Made by a program: the position numbers and the translations under genes. From NCBI GenBank assembly GCA_016187835.1, contig JACPIY010000034.1, positions 1-33,361 on the forward strand: a stretch of 33,361 nucleotides of DNA, read 5' to 3'. The notes under the pieces were generated by a model. It was not told where the DNA came from, searched no databases, and was given only the letters and a program-made list of their open reading frames with translations. Below, piece after piece: positions 1 to 8,398 of this stretch (its first letter is position 1; every line of letters starts with the position of its first letter). The stretch comes from Deltaproteobacteria bacterium. Its GTDB lineage: Bacteria; Desulfobacterota_D; UBA1144; Nemesobacterales; CSP1-2.

Positions 1-42
1 ACGGGGTCATATCTCATGGGGGAGAAATCTTAGCCTTCGAGA

Positions 43-200
43 AATGACACCTTTTGTCAGATTGCTTCGCGGAGTTTATTCCTTCGCTTTGGTATTCAGG
101 ACGGGCTCTGAGGTATCGAAGCGCTAGGAGTGACTGCCTTGAGAATTTTGAGAGAGGGTGAAAATTGTGCTGACATTGTCCGACAGAATAAATCTTGATT
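43..200 (-). repeat. Dispersed intergenic repeat, copy A (inverted relative to copy B)
   Basis: The reverse complement of this stretch aligns without gaps to 13330-13487, with 7 mismatches in 158 bases by hand count. It contains the signature CTGTCGGACAATGT (read on the minus strand) and no open frame of note. It lies just downstream of the DUF309 gene. Confidence 0.9.
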
Positions 201-245
201 ATTACAAATCATTAAGTTAAAAACAAACAGTAGAAAACCAACATG

Positions 246-989
246 TCACTCAACCAGCCGAATCTTTGGAATCTCATTCTTTAAAGATTCAGAACCCATA
301 AAAACGTTTTCTTCAAGGGATCTTGAATAATCATCTATTTGGATTAAGAAGGTTTTAACGTCTACGCCCAAAAATACAGGCTCAAACCCTTTAAGTCTAC
401 GGTGGCTCCTCTTTAGATAATTAATCGTTCCCTTATAGTTCTCATACTCCAGATGATAAAAAGCAACCCCCGCATGGATTAACCCTTTAAGAAATGATTT
501 CTCTCTTCCCTTTATCTTTTTCCATTCCCCTTCAAGAAACTCATGACACTCAAAGTAAAACCCTTCGTTAAAAAGCAGAATCCCCTTTTTAATCTCGCCT
601 TCGATTCCCTCTTTGAATACCTCTCCATTGGAATACAAGCCTGAGATAAAACTCCAATATCTGCCAGCTTTAGCACAAATATCGTAAAGGTAGGCCTGAA
701 ACCTATCTCTGAGTCGAATATAACCCTCCAAGTCAATTTCAAAAACACCATTCAAACTTAATCCATCTGAAACATCCGACCAATCGAGTTTCGAGGAATC
801 TTTATTGGTTTTTCCTTCTCCCAGCAAATCCCCAAGTCTAACCCCATCTCTGCCCCTTATATCAACAAATTGACAATAGCGGGAAACTGCATAAAGAAGC
901 CGGGATTTCTCGCTGAATTGAAATGAAAGTATGAGTACTTCGGTTAGAGCATTACGAATCTCCACCTCTTCTTTGGTTCTTTTTTTCAT
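246..989 (-). CDS. DUF309 domain protein with a long N-terminal extension
   Basis: A 247-residue protein whose C-terminal half (about 138-205) matches the DUF309 family: a helical domain with an FNEGFYFECHEFLEGEW-type motif (H149, E150, E153, W156) followed by a helix rich in HAG..FYHLEYENYKG. DUF309 has no firmly assigned reaction; the conserved His/Glu pattern suggests a metal or small-molecule site, which is inference. Free-standing DUF309 proteins are usually about 100-170 residues, so the roughly 130-residue N-terminal region is extra and I do not recognise it. The ATG has no clear Shine-Dalgarno. The gene is monocistronic, diverges from rpoH, and its stop lies about 45 bp from repeat copy A. 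Confidence 0.8.
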   Translation of the reverse strand: MKKRTKEEVEIRNALTEVLILSFQFSEKSRLLYAVSRYCQFVDIRGRDGVRLGDLLGEGKTNKDSSKLDWSDVSDGLSLNGVFEIDLEGYIRLRDRFQAYLYDICAKAGRYWSFISGLYSNGEVFKEGIEGEIKKGILLFNEGFYFECHEFLEGEWKKIKGREKSFLKGLIHAGVAFYHLEYENYKGTINYLKRSHRRLKGFEPVFLGVDVKTFLIQIDDYSRSLEENVFMGSESLKNEIPKIRLVE

Positions 990-1108
990 TGAAACTTAGG
1001 CTTACACCCAAATGTGAAATTTTTACAGTTAAATATGATAAACTAAAGGTACTAGCAAATGAGCAATTTAGCTTTTACGCAAGACTCGGAATCCCATTCT
1101 CAGAATTT

Positions 1109-1124
1109 CCATCAATATTGATGG
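1109..1124. promoter_or_regulatory. Perfect 16-bp palindrome upstream of rpoH (possible operator)
   Basis: CCATCAATATTGATGG is a perfect inverted repeat. It overlaps the -35 hexamer of the putative rpoH promoter, where a dimeric repressor or activator would bind. It could also form a weak hairpin followed by a short T run, but no plus-strand gene upstream needs a terminator. Confidence 0.45.
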
Positions 1125-1145
1125 AGGCTTTTTAAATAGTATACT
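1118..1145 (+). promoter_or_regulatory. Putative sigma-70 promoter of rpoH
   Basis: TTGATG, a 16-bp spacer and TATACT, with the -10 ending 45 bp before the rpoH ATG. Hexamer matches are 4/6 and 5/6. No sigma-32 or CIRCE-like element is seen. Confidence 0.45.
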
Positions 1146-1190
1146 TAATAAAAACCGGTCGTCATATGTAAGTCTTTCAGGGTTTCAAAT

Positions 1191-2084
1191 ATGGACAACG
1201 AAGAAGATATAAAGGAAAAAGAATATTTTAATAAATCGCTTCCCGCTCCGACGACCTCTTTGGAGCGGTATCTAGCCGAGATAAGCAATTGTCCCATCCT
1301 CAGTCGAGAAGAGGAATATAAGCTCGCAATGAGATACAAGAAGAAGGGTGATTTAGAGGCTGCGAGAAAGCTTATTAGTTCAAACCTGAGGTTCGTGGTA
1401 AAAATCTCAAACGAATATAAAAACTACGGATTGAATCTCATGGATTTAATCCAGGAGGGTAATATCGGACTTATGCAGGCGGTAAAGAGATTTGACCCGA
1501 CAAAGGGATATCGCCTTATTTCTTACGCCGTGTGGTGGATAAGGGCATACATTCATAACTACATCATCGGAAGCTGGAGCCTTGTTAAGATAGGAACCAC
1601 ACAGGCACAGAGAAAACTCTTTTATAAGCTCCGCTCAACAAAGCACAAAATGGATATTACAGAAGAAAACCTGAGTCCTGAGGATTACAAAAACCTTGCC
1701 GATGAACTCGGCGTCTCAGATGAGGAAGTAATTGAGATGAACCAGAGGATGGGAGGAAAAGACCTATCACTCGATGCCGAGCTAAACAGCAGCGGAGATA
1801 CAACCCATCTTGATTTCCTCGTGGACGACGTGTCAAATCAGGAAGATATAATAACAAAGGCCGAAGAGGAAGAGAAAGTCAAAAGTGAGCTTGAAACCGC
1901 ACTAGAATCTTTAAAAGAGAGGGAACGCTTTATAATAGAGAATAGAATTCTCAGGGATAAGCCCCTAACACTTGAGGAGTTAGGCACAATACTCAACCTT
2001 TCAAGAGAGCGTGTAAGGCAGATTGAAAGCGTAGCATTACAAAAGATAAGGCATGTTTTGGAGAAACAAGGAATAAGCAGATAA
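1191..2084 (+). CDS. rpoH: RNA polymerase heat-shock sigma factor RpoH (sigma-32)
   Basis: A 297-residue sigma-70 family protein of RpoH size (E. coli 284). It directs RNA polymerase to heat-shock promoters. Region 1.2/2 is seen as LERYLAEI, LISSNLRFVV, LNLMDLIQEGNIGLMQAVKRFDP and YAVWWIRAYI. The RpoH box, characteristic of this subfamily, is present as TTQAQRKLFYKLR. Region 4 (LKERERFIIENR ... LSRERVRQIE) binds the -35 element. The N-terminus lacks the long region 1.1 of primary sigma factors. The ATG follows a weak AGGG sequence. The gene diverges from the DUF309 gene and converges on alaS with a 33-bp gap and no obvious terminator. A hsp20 gene in the same window is a plausible but unproven target. 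Confidence 0.95.
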   Translation: MDNEEDIKEKEYFNKSLPAPTTSLERYLAEISNCPILSREEEYKLAMRYKKKGDLEAARKLISSNLRFVVKISNEYKNYGLNLMDLIQEGNIGLMQAVKRFDPTKGYRLISYAVWWIRAYIHNYIIGSWSLVKIGTTQAQRKLFYKLRSTKHKMDITEENLSPEDYKNLADELGVSDEEVIEMNQRMGGKDLSLDAELNSSGDTTHLDFLVDDVSNQEDIITKAEEEEKVKSELETALESLKERERFIIENRILRDKPLTLEELGTILNLSRERVRQIESVALQKIRHVLEKQGISR

Positions 2085-2117
2085 ATTCGGCACTAGCTGT
2101 TCCAGCCCAAGTAAGAC

Positions 2118-4739
2118 CTAACCCTTATTTATAATCTCAAACACCTTCTTTAATGCCGCGTCTAAATTCTCAGGTTTATTTCCGCCTGCCTGAGCCATGT
2201 CCGGTTTTCCTCCCCCTCCCCCACCAATAAGAGGAGCAAGCTCTTTTACGATATTACCGGCATGGAATCTTTTACTTAAATCCTTTGTAACACCGACTAA
2301 AAGAAAAGCCTTACCGTCGTTCCTGGTTCCAAGAACGGCAAGGCATGATTTAAATTTCGATTTTAAGTCATCCCAGACCTTTCTGAGTTCATCTGGACCG
2401 GCTTCCGAAATCTCAACCGAGAGAACTTTTATGCCATTTACCTCTTTTATGTTATCGAGAAGTTCTCTTGCCCTTTCGATCATCATCTTGCTTTTAAAAG
2501 ACTCTAACTCTTTCCTGAGCTTCTCGTTTTCTTCAACCACCTTTTTCAACCTGGAAATCAGGTCCGATTGGGGAACCTTTAAAACTCTGGAGGCTTCAAC
2601 GAGAGTCTCTTCCTGCTTTCTCAGGAATTTCCATGCGGACTCTCCCGCAATTGCCTCTATTCTCCTCACCCCTGCTGACGAAGCCGTCTCTGTTACGATT
2701 TTAAAAAGCCCTACTTCTCCAGTTGTATGAAGATGAGTTCCGCCACAGAGCTCCTTGCTATAATCACCAATGCTTACAACTCTAACCTTATCCCCGTATT
2801 TTTCTTCAAATATAGCCATAGCCCCGCTTCTTATCGCCTCTTCATATGGGACGTCAGTCCTTGTTATTACCCTATCATCCCACCTCACTCTGTCGTTTAT
2901 GACATCCTCCATCGTGCGGATGGTCTTATCGTCAATTGATGAGAAATGGGTAAAATCAAACCTGATAACAAGAGACCCCGCCTGTCTTACGTGGGTTCCG
3001 AGTGTTTCCCTGAGAACAGCATGAAGAATATGTGTTGTTGTGTGATGGGTTCTCACCCCGTATCTATAGCTTTCATCTACTCTTAGTTCCACTTTGTCAC
3101 CTACCCAAAGCGTTCCTTTTTTAATAACAGAATGATGAACTATTAAATTGAGAAACGGTTTTTTAGTCTCAACTACTTCGGCAATACCCCCATCGCCTTC
3201 AATAAATCCCCTATCCCCAACCTGACCTCCGGATTCTCCATAAAAAGGGGTTTTGTCCGTTATAATCTCTACTTCTTCACCCTCAGCAGCGCTATCCACC
3301 AGCCTGCCCTCTTTTATTATTGCAGTTATTCTTCCCGTGTCTTTTGTACTTTCGTATCCCGTAAAGCTGACAATTAGCCCCCCTGAGACAAACTCTTTGT
3401 AAAGGGGTGCAAGCTCCTCTTCACCCGATCCCTTCCATGCCTGCCTGGACTTTTCCCTTTGCTTGTCCATTTCCTTCTCAAATGCGGGATAATCTATTTG
3501 AAGTCCTCTCTCTTTGACAATGTCCTCAGTTAAATCCAGAGGAAACCCGTATGTATCGTAGAGTTTAAATACGACTTCACCCGGGAGAATTTTTTGCTCT
3601 CCGTGTTTTTGAACCTCGAGATTCAATAAGTCGAGTCCTCTGTCTATTGTTTCAAAAAATCTCTCCTCCTCGTTCTTTACCACTTCCGTTACAAAAGCGA
3701 GCCTCTCATCAAGCTCCGGATATGCGCTCTGCATTATCTCATTCACACTGGGGATGAGACTAAAAAGACAAGGCTCTTTAATGCCTAGCACTCTTGAATG
3801 GCGAACTGCGCGTCTTAGAATCCTTCTTAGAACGTATCCCCTGCCCTCATTCGACGGAAACACGCCATCCGAGATCAAAAAAGTCACAGCACGAGAGTGG
3901 TCGGCTATTACCCTCATTGATACATCAGTGGAGGAATTCGCTCCATACGGTTTTCCGGCTATCTCTTCAATCCTTAATATGATTCCGCGGAGAAGATCGG
4001 TCTCATAGTTGCTTTTTACCCCTTGAAGCACCGCCGTTATTCTCTCAAGCCCCATACCGGTATCAATGCTAGGGTTGGGAAGCGGAGTAAGATTGCCCGA
4101 AGAATCTCTATCATACTGCATAAACACAAGGTTCCAGAGCTCGAGATAGCGGTCACAATCACAGCCTAGAGCACAGCTTGGCTTTCCGCAACTAAAGGCT
4201 TCACCCTGGTCAATTATTATTTCCGAGCATGGCCCGCAGGGACCAGTATCTCCCATTGCCCAGAAATTGTCTTTCTCCCCCATTCGAGAAATACGCTCCG
4301 GCGGAAGACCAATCGCCCTCCTCCATATATCAAATGCTTCGTCATCGTCTCTAAAAATCGTTACCCAGAGTTTGTCTTTGGGAAGTTTAAAAACCTCTGT
4401 AATCAGGTCCCAGCCAAATCTAATTGCTTCGGTTTTAAAATAATCCCCAAATGAAAAATTCCCAAGCATCTCAAAGAACGTATGGTGTCTTGCCGTGTAT
4501 CCGACGTTTTCAAGGTCGCTGTGCTTGCCACCCGCGCGCACGCATTTTTGAGAGGACGTTGCTCTTTTATAGGGACGTTTATCCAATCCAAGGAAAACAT
4601 CTTTAAACTGCACCATTCCCGCGTTTGTAAAAAGGAGCGTAGGATCATTCTTTGGGATCAAAGAAGAGCTCTTAACGACAGTATGGCCATTATCCTCAAA
4701 GTACTTAAGAAATCTTAGCCTGACGTCTGAACCTTTCAT
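2118..4739 (-). CDS. alaS: Alanine--tRNA ligase
   Basis: An 873-residue full-length class II synthetase that charges tRNA-Ala in the cytoplasm. Motif 1 lies near the start (RFLKYFEDNGH), motif 2 at about 59-100 (RATSSQKCVRAGGKHSDLEN, then RHHTFFEMLGNFSFGDY) and motif 3 at about 228-234 (GMGLERI). The editing domain carries zinc ligands H566xxxH570 and C665GGTH669. A C-Ala domain follows, with the glycine-rich GGGGGG stretch near residue 840. Editing and aminoacylation sites look intact. The ATG has no good Shine-Dalgarno. rlmN lies upstream on the same strand, 98 bp away, with a strong hairpin between them, so alaS may need its own promoter or read-through. Confidence 0.98.
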   Translation of the reverse strand: MKGSDVRLRFLKYFEDNGHTVVKSSSLIPKNDPTLLFTNAGMVQFKDVFLGLDKRPYKRATSSQKCVRAGGKHSDLENVGYTARHHTFFEMLGNFSFGDYFKTEAIRFGWDLITEVFKLPKDKLWVTIFRDDDEAFDIWRRAIGLPPERISRMGEKDNFWAMGDTGPCGPCSEIIIDQGEAFSCGKPSCALGCDCDRYLELWNLVFMQYDRDSSGNLTPLPNPSIDTGMGLERITAVLQGVKSNYETDLLRGIILRIEEIAGKPYGANSSTDVSMRVIADHSRAVTFLISDGVFPSNEGRGYVLRRILRRAVRHSRVLGIKEPCLFSLIPSVNEIMQSAYPELDERLAFVTEVVKNEEERFFETIDRGLDLLNLEVQKHGEQKILPGEVVFKLYDTYGFPLDLTEDIVKERGLQIDYPAFEKEMDKQREKSRQAWKGSGEEELAPLYKEFVSGGLIVSFTGYESTKDTGRITAIIKEGRLVDSAAEGEEVEIITDKTPFYGESGGQVGDRGFIEGDGGIAEVVETKKPFLNLIVHHSVIKKGTLWVGDKVELRVDESYRYGVRTHHTTTHILHAVLRETLGTHVRQAGSLVIRFDFTHFSSIDDKTIRTMEDVINDRVRWDDRVITRTDVPYEEAIRSGAMAIFEEKYGDKVRVVSIGDYSKELCGGTHLHTTGEVGLFKIVTETASSAGVRRIEAIAGESAWKFLRKQEETLVEASRVLKVPQSDLISRLKKVVEENEKLRKELESFKSKMMIERARELLDNIKEVNGIKVLSVEISEAGPDELRKVWDDLKSKFKSCLAVLGTRNDGKAFLLVGVTKDLSKRFHAGNIVKELAPLIGGGGGGKPDMAQAGGNKPENLDAALKKVFEIINKG

Positions 4740-4796
4740 TTTTTATTAACTGTCTAACCACACAAACTCTAAAACACGAAGTTAGAGTCAACAAAA

Positions 4797-4856
4797 GAAT
4801 CTAGAAGCCAAGTAACCAAGTAGCCGAGTGAACTTGGTTACTTGGCTTCTAGATTC
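4797..4856. repeat. Perfect hairpin with 25-bp arms overlapping the rlmN stop codon
   Basis: Arms 4797-4821 and 4832-4856 are exact reverse complements, separated by a 10-base loop (AGCCGAGTGA). The right arm encodes the last residues of RlmN (NLEAK) and its TAA stop. In RNA from the minus strand it would be a very stable stem between rlmN and alaS, but no T run follows, so it is not a classic terminator. A palindromic mobile repeat inserted at the 3' end of rlmN is a good alternative. Confidence 0.9.
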
Positions 4857-5956
4857 TCATATTCCCCCTTCGAGGCTTTGTGCCTTAGTGGCTGAATATC
4901 TACATTCTTCCTTAAATTTTTCAGGTTTTGCTCAACCGGATACGCAGCTGCAAGCTGTCCACATGCTCCCAGAATATCCCGCCCGCGATTCTTTCTTATC
5001 CTCACGTTAAGCCCATAACCTATTAAAATCCTCTGAAATAGTAGCACCCTCGCATCAGAAGGGGATTTATATGGAAGAGGCAAAGCTTCGTTAAACGGAA
5101 TAAGATTCACCTTACAACTCACCCCTATGAGCAACTCTCCGAGTTCTCTGGCATCCGTATCAGAATCGTTTACACCACTGAGAAGCACATATTCAAATGT
5201 TAGAACCTTCCTATTCGGAAACGGAAACCTTTTGCTCTCTTCTACAAGCTCTTTTATAGGATATTTTCTATTTATAGGCATAATTTCATTTCTCAACTCA
5301 TCCCTGGGAGCATTGAGTGATACGGAGAGATTCACGGAAATCCGCTCCCCCAATTCCTTAATTTTTGGAACCAAACCGGATGTAGATATGGTAATTTTTT
5401 TGGGTGAGAATCCTATGAAATCGGGATGTGTGAATGTTTTTAAGGCTCCTACGGTGTTGTCAAGGTTATCGAGCGGCTCTCCCATACCCATAAACACTAT
5501 GTTTGTAACGGGGCGGGAACTGCGACTGTTTACATGTAGAAACTGGTCCAGGATTTCAGAGGGTTTTAGATTCCTTATCCTTCCGACCCTTCCCGTGAGG
5601 CAGAAGGTGCATCCAAGGGCACATCCCACCTGAGAAGAGATGCACAATGTAAATCTACCGCTATCGGGAATCAAAACGCTCTCTATTCTATTCCCATCCC
5701 AAAGCTCAAAGAGATACTTCCTGGTGCCGTCACGAGAAATTTGCTCCTGTATGAGGCTAAGAGACGGAATTAATGCAGAGTCCTGTAGGATCTCCCTGAA
5801 GCCTTTAGGAAGGTCGGTCATATCGTCAAATGAGGTTGCCCCTTTTTTGTAAATCCACTTCCCTATCTGACGCGCTCTATAGGGTTTTTCGCCGAGATTT
5901 GAGACAAACTCCTCCAACTCGGTCGGACTAAGATCCTTAATATTAATATTTTCCAT
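4838..5956 (-). CDS. rlmN: Dual-specificity rRNA (adenine2503-C2)/tRNA methyltransferase RlmN
   Basis: A 372-residue radical SAM methylase that puts a C2 methyl on A2503 of 23S rRNA and A37 of some tRNAs. The 4Fe-4S ligands are C112, C116 and C119 (CALGCTFC). The two mechanistic cysteines are C105, seven residues before the cluster as in E. coli, and C332 in GACGQLA. GMGEPLDN (157-164) is the SAM-binding motif. Past GACGQLA most RlmN proteins end soon, but here about 38 more residues follow, and the last ones are encoded by a perfect hairpin, suggesting a tail extended by repeat insertion. The ATG overlaps an AT-rich leader without a clear Shine-Dalgarno. Cfr is unlikely given the normal RlmN sequence around the motifs. 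Confidence 0.96.
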   Translation of the reverse strand: MENINIKDLSPTELEEFVSNLGEKPYRARQIGKWIYKKGATSFDDMTDLPKGFREILQDSALIPSLSLIQEQISRDGTRKYLFELWDGNRIESVLIPDSGRFTLCISSQVGCALGCTFCLTGRVGRIRNLKPSEILDQFLHVNSRSSRPVTNIVFMGMGEPLDNLDNTVGALKTFTHPDFIGFSPKKITISTSGLVPKIKELGERISVNLSVSLNAPRDELRNEIMPINRKYPIKELVEESKRFPFPNRKVLTFEYVLLSGVNDSDTDARELGELLIGVSCKVNLIPFNEALPLPYKSPSDARVLLFQRILIGYGLNVRIRKNRGRDILGACGQLAAAYPVEQNLKNLRKNVDIQPLRHKASKGEYENLEAK

Positions 5957-6093
5957 ATATTAAATTCTACAAGCAAGACCTGGAATTACCGATATTTTTC
6001 TAATTGTACGGTTCTAACACGTAAAACAAACAGCGCTCTGCTTTTCATTCCAAGAAAGCTAAGACTAAATTTTAACACTGAAAATCAAAGGGT

Positions 6094-7320
6094 TCAAAAT
6101 TGTATTACTCCCTCTTCCACACCTACAATCGAAAACAGCTTTCCATGGTCTAGAGGAAGTTCGTTGACCTCTACGTGGTTGCTCACCTTTCTATAAACCT
6201 CAGGCGATACGAGGACTTTCCAAAGTGGAGCATCCTCGGAAATACCTCTTGCAAGAGTAATTACCTCTTTTACATTTTGAGGAATACCGGATTCAGGATA
6301 AAATGGCAGAGGCTTTTCGTCTATACCCACTTTTCCACTTATGGCGTTTTTGCCTTGAATTTTTCTTTTTCTGCTCATAGCTGCGAGAACTTGAAGAACC
6401 TCCACAGCGGCGCATATCGCCCTTAGCTCAGGTCTTTCCTGCTCGTCGGGAACATTAAAAAGCGCAACAATTTCATCCTGGAGAAGCGCATCCACAACAC
6501 CGCCGTAATCCGATATTATAGAAGATGCCGCTTTTCTGTAATCAGTAAGAAAGGACGTAAAATCTGATGAATCGAGCTGAGTAGAAAGCTCTTTAAAATC
6601 CGAAATCTTTGCGACAAGAGCCGTTACCCTTCTAAGCTTTGCCTGCTCTTTGCTGTCGGAAGCAACTATAGTCGGCTGAAAGCTTTGTGGTTCTTTAACG
6701 TAATCATCCTTCTTTCTCCTCAACTGATCAACCATTTGATTGAAGCTCTCAAAAACCCTGAGCATCGTAACATCGCTGTACATTGATTCATCAATATCAA
6801 GCTTGGCTGTAAAATCCCCGCGTGAGACCCGCTTCATCGAAGTAATGAGTCTCTCATGATAGACGCTTTGATCAGAGGAAAAAAGGGAAAATGCAAATAA
6901 ACAAATTCCACCAAGTACTATCCCTATTAACACGCTAATGAGGATAGAGTAAAAGGTTAAGTTTTTATTCGTAAATTCTTTAACCCCTAACATAATCGTA
7001 TTGTTATCGGCATTACGAAGTTCAAATTCCTTTATTCCCTTACCTCCTTCACCACCGAAGCTTTCCTTGAGAATTCCGTTCTCATCAAGGAGTTTTAGAT
7101 ATGCGACATCTGGCCTCACATTCAGCACATTCTTTGCTGTCCGCGAAAAATCATTTCCTTCTTTAAAGACTGTCTCAATCTCCTTGGCTTTGTATTCCAA
7201 AACCCGGGAGGAGTAAAAAAAAGAACAAAAGATTGCAACTACGGCAGATATAACCATAACGATTAAAATCAAAATAAAGCCGCCTTTAGCGCCAAAACCT
7301 CTCATTCCGCTTGAGTCCAT
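6094..7320 (-). CDS. Membrane HAMP protein with a degenerate class III nucleotide cyclase domain
   Basis: A 408-residue sensor-like protein. TM1 is about 14-36, a short extracytoplasmic domain runs about 37-120, TM2 is about 123-148, and a HAMP-like linker about 150-203 (RVSRGDF..KLDIDE). Residues 231-400 follow the class III adenylate/guanylate cyclase fold (RRVTALVAKISDF ... GGVVDALLQDEIVALFNVP). The first metal-binding Asp expected in F-x-D-I-x-G-F-T is Lys238. The second is kept (D282), but the normal Gly before it is Gln281. Loss of the first Asp suggests no cyclase activity and a possible role as a ligand-sensing or scaffolding pseudo-enzyme (inference). The ATG has a strong AAGGAGG upstream. 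No downstream effector is linked. Confidence 0.75.
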   Translation of the reverse strand: MDSSGMRGFGAKGGFILILIVMVISAVVAIFCSFFYSSRVLEYKAKEIETVFKEGNDFSRTAKNVLNVRPDVAYLKLLDENGILKESFGGEGGKGIKEFELRNADNNTIMLGVKEFTNKNLTFYSILISVLIGIVLGGICLFAFSLFSSDQSVYHERLITSMKRVSRGDFTAKLDIDESMYSDVTMLRVFESFNQMVDQLRRKKDDYVKEPQSFQPTIVASDSKEQAKLRRVTALVAKISDFKELSTQLDSSDFTSFLTDYRKAASSIISDYGGVVDALLQDEIVALFNVPDEQERPELRAICAAVEVLQVLAAMSRKRKIQGKNAISGKVGIDEKPLPFYPESGIPQNVKEVITLARGISEDAPLWKVLVSPEVYRKVSNHVEVNELPLDHGKLFSIVGVEEGVIQF

Positions 7321-7671
7321 GTTATGGTTCCTCCTTTATCAGCTTGAAGGAATTACTCGGATAACTTTCTAAATGGATTTTTACAATAACACCCTTTCTG
7401 TAATCTTTAAATAATGATTAAATAGAGCTTTGAGTCTAATTCATAATACTGAGGAAAACTCAAGTAGTAAAGAAGGAAAAGAAGTATTGTTGGGTTTTTT
7501 ATTAAATTGAAGATAATAAGGGCGTCTAATTAAGTGACCCTACAACGATGGTCTCAATTCTATTTAATCAAAATGTTATAAAATACAAATTAAACTCTGC
7601 CTATGAAAGAGTGCAAACAAAAAACATCAATATATATGAACTCGACTCTCTAAATTTATGGACAGATGTAC
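7321..7671. other. Intergenic region between rpmA and the HAMP/cyclase-like gene
   Basis: About 350 bp of AT-rich sequence. Apart from the AAGGAGG ribosome binding site of the cyclase-like gene at its left edge, I see no open frame, tRNA-like fold, terminator or convincing promoter. Confidence 0.6.
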
Positions 7672-7932
7672 CTAATTGGATAAAGGTTCCACGTTTATCT
7701 TAGTTCTGTTCTTGCTAAACCTCTCAAACTTTACTGTTCCATCAACAAGAGCAAATAAAGTGAAATCCCGTCCAAGACCTACGTTTTTCCCCGGATGAAA
7801 CTTGGTTCCTCTCTGTCTTACAAGAATATTGCCCGATTTTACAAACTCTCCTCCAAATTTCTTAACACCTAACCTCTTACCCTCACTGTCCCTTCCGTTA
7901 CCTGTGCTTCCTCCCGCTTTTTTATGAGCCAT
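7672..7932 (-). CDS. rpmA: 50S ribosomal protein L27
   Basis: An 86-residue L27 with the canonical start [20 protein letters not shown] and the [24 protein letters not shown]-type core. Its N-terminus reaches the peptidyl transferase centre of the large subunit. No Firmicutes-type cleavable leader is present, since the mature AHKK follows Met directly. The AGGAGGT ribosome binding site is well placed. It is co-transcribed with rplU, which ends 11 bp upstream, the usual rplU-rpmA order. The obg gene that often follows in other genomes is absent here. Confidence 0.98.
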   Translation of the reverse strand: MAHKKAGGSTGNGRDSEGKRLGVKKFGGEFVKSGNILVRQRGTKFHPGKNVGLGRDFTLFALVDGTVKFERFSKNRTKINVEPLSN

Positions 7933-7943
7933 TCTGCCACCTC

Positions 7944-8258
7944 CTAGCTTTCAATACCTGTTATCTCAACCCGAGTATAAGCCTGACGATGTCCGTTCTT
8001 TCTTCTATATCCTTTTCTTCTCTTAAACTTGAATATGATTAACTTTTTCCCCTTCTCCTCATTGAGAATTTTACCCTTAACTATAGCGCTAGTAACAAGA
8101 GGAGAGCCTACTTTGACGGCACCTTCGTTATCAGAAACCATCAAGACTTCACCGAATTCTACTGCATCACCACTTTTCCCGGCAATTTTCTCTACTTTTA
8201 TAACATCTCCCGCCTTTACTCGATACTGCTTTCCGCCCGTTCTAATGACTGCCTGCAT
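7944..8258 (-). CDS. rplU: 50S ribosomal protein L21
   Basis: A 104-residue L21 of normal length ([14 protein letters not shown] at the start, [17 protein letters not shown] near the C-terminus). It binds 23S rRNA in the large subunit with L20. The start is supported by GGGAGGT upstream. It is the first gene of a two-gene operon with rpmA (11-bp gap). A sigma-70-like promoter lies about 30-60 bp upstream. Confidence 0.98.
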   Translation of the reverse strand: MQAVIRTGGKQYRVKAGDVIKVEKIAGKSGDAVEFGEVLMVSDNEGAVKVGSPLVTSAIVKGKILNEEKGKKLIIFKFKRRKGYRRKNGHRQAYTRVEITGIES

Positions 8259-8289
8259 TTCTAAAACCTCCCAATATAAAAAACAGATA

Positions 8290-8319
8290 ATTGTTGCCTA
8301 ATTTCTAGTTGATTGTCAA
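8290..8319 (-). promoter_or_regulatory. Putative sigma-70 promoter of rplU-rpmA
   Basis: On the minus strand there is a perfect TTGACA (8319-8314), an 18-bp spacer and AACAAT (8295-8290, 4/6). The -10 ends about 30 bp before the rplU start, a sensible leader length. Confidence 0.4.
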
Positions 8320-8333
8320 ATTTGCAGTAACAA

Positions 8334-8398
8334 ATGAATGGCTATGAGTTAAGAGTTAAAAGCTATTAGATAGTTCCAACTCTTGATTTTTCATTCAT
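8334..8398 (-). terminator. Imperfect inverted repeat just after thpR
   Basis: ATGAATG (8334-8340) pairs with CATTCAT (8392-8398), and AAGAGTT pairs with AACTCTT further in, giving a long interrupted hairpin that touches the thpR stop codon. It may end the thpR transcript; it lacks a clean T run. Confidence 0.3.

Noticed and set aside
1109-1136. Palindrome plus T run upstream of rpoH as a terminator
   Set aside because: No plus-strand gene precedes it and it overlaps a plausible promoter; an operator is the better reading.
7321-7671. tRNA or other RNA gene in the gap next to rpmA
   Set aside because: No cloverleaf-like pairing or conserved tRNA loop sequences found by eye.
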